The notes under the pieces are model-generated. The model had not been told where the DNA came from, ran no database searches, and saw nothing but the letters and a program-made list of their open reading frames with translations. Position numbers and translations under genes: made by a program. A stretch of DNA of 64,000 nt from assembly GCA_023213195.1 (NCBI GenBank), contig CP096135.1:2972842-3036841 (forward strand), in the 5' to 3' direction. The DNA is from Sphingobacteriales bacterium JAD_PAG50586_3. GTDB taxonomy: Bacteria > Bacteroidota > Bacteroidia > CAMBQF01. This document shows, in pieces, positions 61,455 through 64,000 of the stretch (the stretch's first letter is position 1; each line of letters begins with the position of its first letter).

Positions 61455-62603
61455 ATGAGAAAGATTTATCTTACTCTTGCAGCCGCTGCCATTTCTTTGG
61501 GCGCTATGGCTCAGATCCCCCGATTAGCTAACCCTAATCACCGTGTTGACATTTCTAACGTTAAAAATGTATCAGGTACAGTTACCGGTCCGGTAAAAAG
61601 CACAAGTGCAATTCAAAATTTTTGGCTAGACTATAGCGCTGCCAACTTTGACGATTTGTTCTTTGTATGGTCATTTAACTCTGGCTACGTAGCTGCTGAT
61701 ACAGCTGGCGGAGCTATTAACCCTATTAACTACGCTGCTGTTGCTATAACAGGTCCTTTGGCCGGTTACACTGATCCTGCAGATATTACTAACTCTGTAA
61801 ACGAGTGGGCTTACTTTAACAACCCTATCACTATCGACTCTATTTTTGGTGTTGTTACACACGAAAATAACAGCGGTACGTACGACAAAATTATTATGGA
61901 GATTGTTACTTTAAACGGTACAGGTCAGCCAACTTCTACTGTATTATGGTCACAAACTGACTCTTCAAACACTACATTATCTCCTGGTGGTAACTGGGTT
62001 GGAACAGATGCTTCTGTATTATTAAGCTACACTCCAAACTTCACATCTACTCAAGGTCAGGCAATTGGTTTAAATTTCCGTTATGTTGGTAACAAAGCCG
62101 ATACCTTCTCTATCATTGCAGGTTCTGTTGATGATGGCACTGGTCAAGGTACTGATGCTCAAAGCCAATACCAAAACTCTTGGACCCGTATCCCACCATT
62201 TATTCCTAGCTTAACTAAAAACGCTAACATTGGCTACGGTAGCCCTGTAGGTTCTCAAGGTTGGTTCGAAGCTCAAAACTGGGCTTTCTGGGCTTACGTT
62301 ACTTACAACGTAACTTCAGTTTCTGAAAACGCTTTCATTAAAGGTGTTAAAATCGGTCAAAACTTCCCTAACCCTGCTAACAAGGTTACTAACTTCTCTT
62401 ACGAACTACAAAAACCAACTAACGTAACTTTCGAAATTTACGATATGAACGGTCGCTTAGTTAAAGAAGTTAACGAAGGCCGCGTTGAAGCCGGTAAACA
62501 CAAATACACTATTGATGTTGACCAATTCAACAGCGGTGTATACTTCTTCACCATCAAAACTAACGAAACCAGCATTACTAAACGCATGGTTATCACCAAG
62601 TAA
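61455..62603 (+). CDS. Secreted T9SS type A sorting-domain protein
   Basis: 382 residues, uninterrupted. Signal peptide MRKIYLTLAAAAISLGAMAQ. The body is a beta-rich domain (FWLDYSAANFDDLFFVWSFN, YDKIIMEIVTLNGTGQPTST) of unknown function. The C-terminal ~85 residues, NFPNPANKVTNFSYELQ ... VTFEIYDMNGRLVKEV ... VYFFTIKTNETSITKRMVI, are a canonical type A sorting domain. It uses more C/T-ending 'optimal' codons (AAC, TTC, GGT) than its neighbours, which suggests high expression. The upstream T9SS protein has a similar plan, so the two may be related. Confidence 0.88.
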   Translation: MRKIYLTLAAAAISLGAMAQIPRLANPNHRVDISNVKNVSGTVTGPVKSTSAIQNFWLDYSAANFDDLFFVWSFNSGYVAADTAGGAINPINYAAVAITGPLAGYTDPADITNSVNEWAYFNNPITIDSIFGVVTHENNSGTYDKIIMEIVTLNGTGQPTSTVLWSQTDSSNTTLSPGGNWVGTDASVLLSYTPNFTSTQGQAIGLNFRYVGNKADTFSIIAGSVDDGTGQGTDAQSQYQNSWTRIPPFIPSLTKNANIGYGSPVGSQGWFEAQNWAFWAYVTYNVTSVSENAFIKGVKIGQNFPNPANKVTNFSYELQKPTNVTFEIYDMNGRLVKEVNEGRVEAGKHKYTIDVDQFNSGVYFFTIKTNETSITKRMVITK

Positions 62604-62632
62604 TTTGGTATAGAATACTTACAAAAAAGCCC

Positions 62633-62655
62633 TGACGAAAGTCGGGGCTTTTTTT
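62633..62655 (+). terminator. Terminator after T9SS gene
   Basis: Stem AAAAGCCCTGAC / GTCGGGGCTTTT (one T-G pair) with loop GAAA, then a T run. Confidence 0.85.
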
Positions 62656-62672
62656 ATGCGCATAAGTGGGGT

Positions 62673-63265
62673 TTAAAATAGCTTGGCAACTTCTTTTGCC
62701 CACATACCATACATTTTACCCGAAGGGTGCAACCCATCAGTTGCTACCAATTCTTTATCAGCCATAGCTAATCTTGATATAGGGGTAATATCAATATAAT
62801 TACCCCCGCAGCCAGGCTAATCCTTTTATTTACAGCATTAAAGTCATCAATATGCTTAGTTATTTCATTCCTGTCTTTACCATCAGCAAAAGGCATTGCT
62901 CCCCAATCAGGAATAGATAGTACAATTACATTCTTCGCGTCTCCGGCTGCAAAGCCAATTGCCATGTCCAACAAAGCTGCAAACTCTTTCTCATAGTTAT
63001 CTATAGGGTAGCCACGGTATTGGTTATTCACCCCTATAAGCAGGCTTACAAAATTATAGGTACGGCTTATGCTTTTATCATTAATAGCAGCCAATAGCTC
63101 ATCTGTTGTCCAACCTGTTTTAGCAATAATATCAACCTCGTTTAATACAATGCCTTTAGCATTTAGCAATGCTTTAAGCTGTATAGGCCAACGTTTATTT
63201 TCGTCAACAGCTTCGCCAATGGTATAAGAATCTCCCAGGGCTAAAAAAGAAAAATGTGCATCCAT
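62673..63265 (-). CDS. SGNH/GDSL-family hydrolase (frameshifted)
   Basis: 197 residues when restored. Esterase/lipase-type fold: block I LALGDSYTIGE with the nucleophile Ser, block III LLIGVNNQYRG, block V ATDGLHPSGKMY with the Asp-His pair. No signal peptide. The frame breaks near 62803; one G added to the GGGGG run gives SLAAGGNYIDITPISRLAMADKEL. Substrate unknown. Confidence 0.87.
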
Positions 63266-63280
63266 AACTACAAAAATAAC

Positions 63281-63303
63281 AAAGGGGGCAATTAGCCCCC
63301 TTT
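63281..63303 (-). terminator. Terminator after the glycine-rich gene
   Basis: Perfect stem AAAGGGGGC / GCCCCCTTT with loop AATTA; the minus strand continues GTTATTTTTG. Confidence 0.8.
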
Positions 63304-63325
63304 AAAATATAATATTCTACTTGTA

Positions 63326-64000
63326 CTATTTGTTACTGTTGTTTCTTGGTTTGGCATAGTTAACTTTTTCAGGGATTGGTGCAGGCTCAAACCTTACATC
63401 GGCATTTTTCGAAATTTTGCCATTAGGTAAAGTCTGGTCGGCAGTATTACAAACAACCTGATAAGTAAATGGCGTATTAGAATTTCCACCACCCATTTCA
63501 ACAACATCAAATCCTGTTGCAGTTTTGTTTTTAATAACAACTCCTTTGCAGTTTTCATTGTCTTCAAGCTGAACAATAACCCTTAATGGGTGCTTATCAT
63601 TAATAGTTACATTCTTAGTAAAAATAGGGTCAAGCTCTATGTGGGTAAAACCGTTAACTAAAGCGCCTTGGCCATAATCTGTAAATAAAATCTCAGGGCT
63701 TTCTGGGCAATGCATAATTACAGGGTTACCATCTAAATCATTAACTGTGGTTGATACGGCACCGGTACCTAAAATTTTATACTGTGTAGTGCCACTCCAA
63801 TAGTTTACACGGCCTATTACACCTCCATTGTCGGTATAGATAGCACCACTAACTCCTAAAGATGTGTTTTGTATATAGGCACCCCAAGTTACCCCGCGGA
63901 ATGCTCCACCACTACCACCTATTAATGCTGTAGATATTAGGCCATTACCAGAACCTACCACTCCTGTACCTGATGCATTACCATTTACACCCCAAACACC
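63326..64000 (-). CDS. C-terminal part of a glycine-rich repeat protein, start outside the window
   Basis: At least 224 residues; the 5' end runs off the right edge. The N-terminal visible part has G-V-x-G-x-N/S repeats (GVWGVNGNASGTGVVGSGNG, GVTWGAYIQNTSLGVSGAIY) as in long beta-solenoid surface proteins. The rest is a beta-rich C-terminal domain (ILFTDYGQGALVNGFTHIEL, DVVEMGGGNSNTPFTYQVVC) with a short basic Asn/Lys end. I recognise the general type of large secreted Bacteroidota protein, but not a named family. No T9SS tail is visible. Confidence 0.7.
   Translation of the reverse strand, partial: GVWGVNGNASGTGVVGSGNGLISTALIGGSGGAFRGVTWGAYIQNTSLGVSGAIYTDNGGVIGRVNYWSGTTQYKILGTGAVSTTVNDLDGNPVIMHCPESPEILFTDYGQGALVNGFTHIELDPIFTKNVTINDKHPLRVIVQLEDNENCKGVVIKNKTATGFDVVEMGGGNSNTPFTYQVVCNTADQTLPNGKISKNADVRFEPAPIPEKVNYAKPRNNSNK

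Noticed and set aside
63326..64000. Phage tail-fibre gene suggesting a prophage at the right edge
   Set aside because: Glycine-rich repeats are also typical of secreted Bacteroidota proteins, and no phage genes are nearby.

Overview
The window is a chromosome segment from a Bacteroidota bacterium. The evidence is the type IX secretion sorting domains on several secreted proteins, the gliding-motility-associated C-terminal domain, Bacteroidota-type promoters (TTG, about 19 nt, TAnnTTTG), DUF4175, DUF5683, the DUF5684-like signal peptidase, the GH3/beta-lactamase fusion, and MnmD. A narrower placement (for example Chitinophagales) is possible, but I cannot support it from sequence alone. There is no prophage, insertion sequence or CRISPR array; most of it is housekeeping and cell-envelope core.

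Layout. 1-1.1 kb: end of ahcY. 1.2-2.3 kb: a gene-free mosaic of hairpin repeats. 2.3-8.0 kb: a secreted FG-GAP protein, a methyltransferase, DUF2071, mnmD, a GAF-SpoIIE phosphatase and DUF4197. 8.1-13.0 kb (minus): the operon parA-parB-DUF5683-dapB-lepB. 13.1-18.2 kb: UPF0173 hydrolase, DoxX, Nudix, FAD oxidoreductase, GT9 glycosyltransferase, a pore-like membrane protein and dapD. 18.3-22.2 kb: secreted subtilase and tRNA-Arg(TCT). 22.2-24.8 kb: ogt, a membrane protein and the rpsF-rpsR-rplI operon. 25-34 kb: GNAT-like protein, aminotransferase, mannose-1-phosphate guanylyltransferase, GH3/beta-lactamase fusion, DUF72 and a polytopic glycosyltransferase. 34-43 kb (minus): rplY, prs, tRNA-Arg(ACG), floA-nfeD, ybeY, an RsbW-like kinase, DUF4175 and a TPR protein. 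43-46.4 kb: trmN6, GT4 glycosyltransferase and an O-antigen-ligase-like protein. 46.4-47.3 kb: a second gene-free mosaic, an inverted relative of the first. 47.3-64 kb: dusB, CPBP protease, SNF2 helicase, dciA-like, recF, a giant T9SS adhesin, a sigma-54 activator, two T9SS proteins, an SGNH hydrolase and a truncated glycine-rich protein.

Sequence quality governs interpretation. About thirty indels or nonsense changes interrupt otherwise well-conserved genes. Roughly a dozen fall on CCWGG (Dcm-type) sites; most of the rest are one-base deletions in homopolymers. I read these as long-read consensus errors, the first class probably caused by cytosine methylation, and annotate the genes at their restored full length.

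The most novel-looking signal is a promoter-bearing, multi-hairpin dispersed element of about 350-390 bp. It is present once in each orientation, and one hairpin has a different stem sequence in each copy while keeping its pairing. Six copies of an associated ~40-bp repeat with a CTACA...TGTAG core accompany the two copies.
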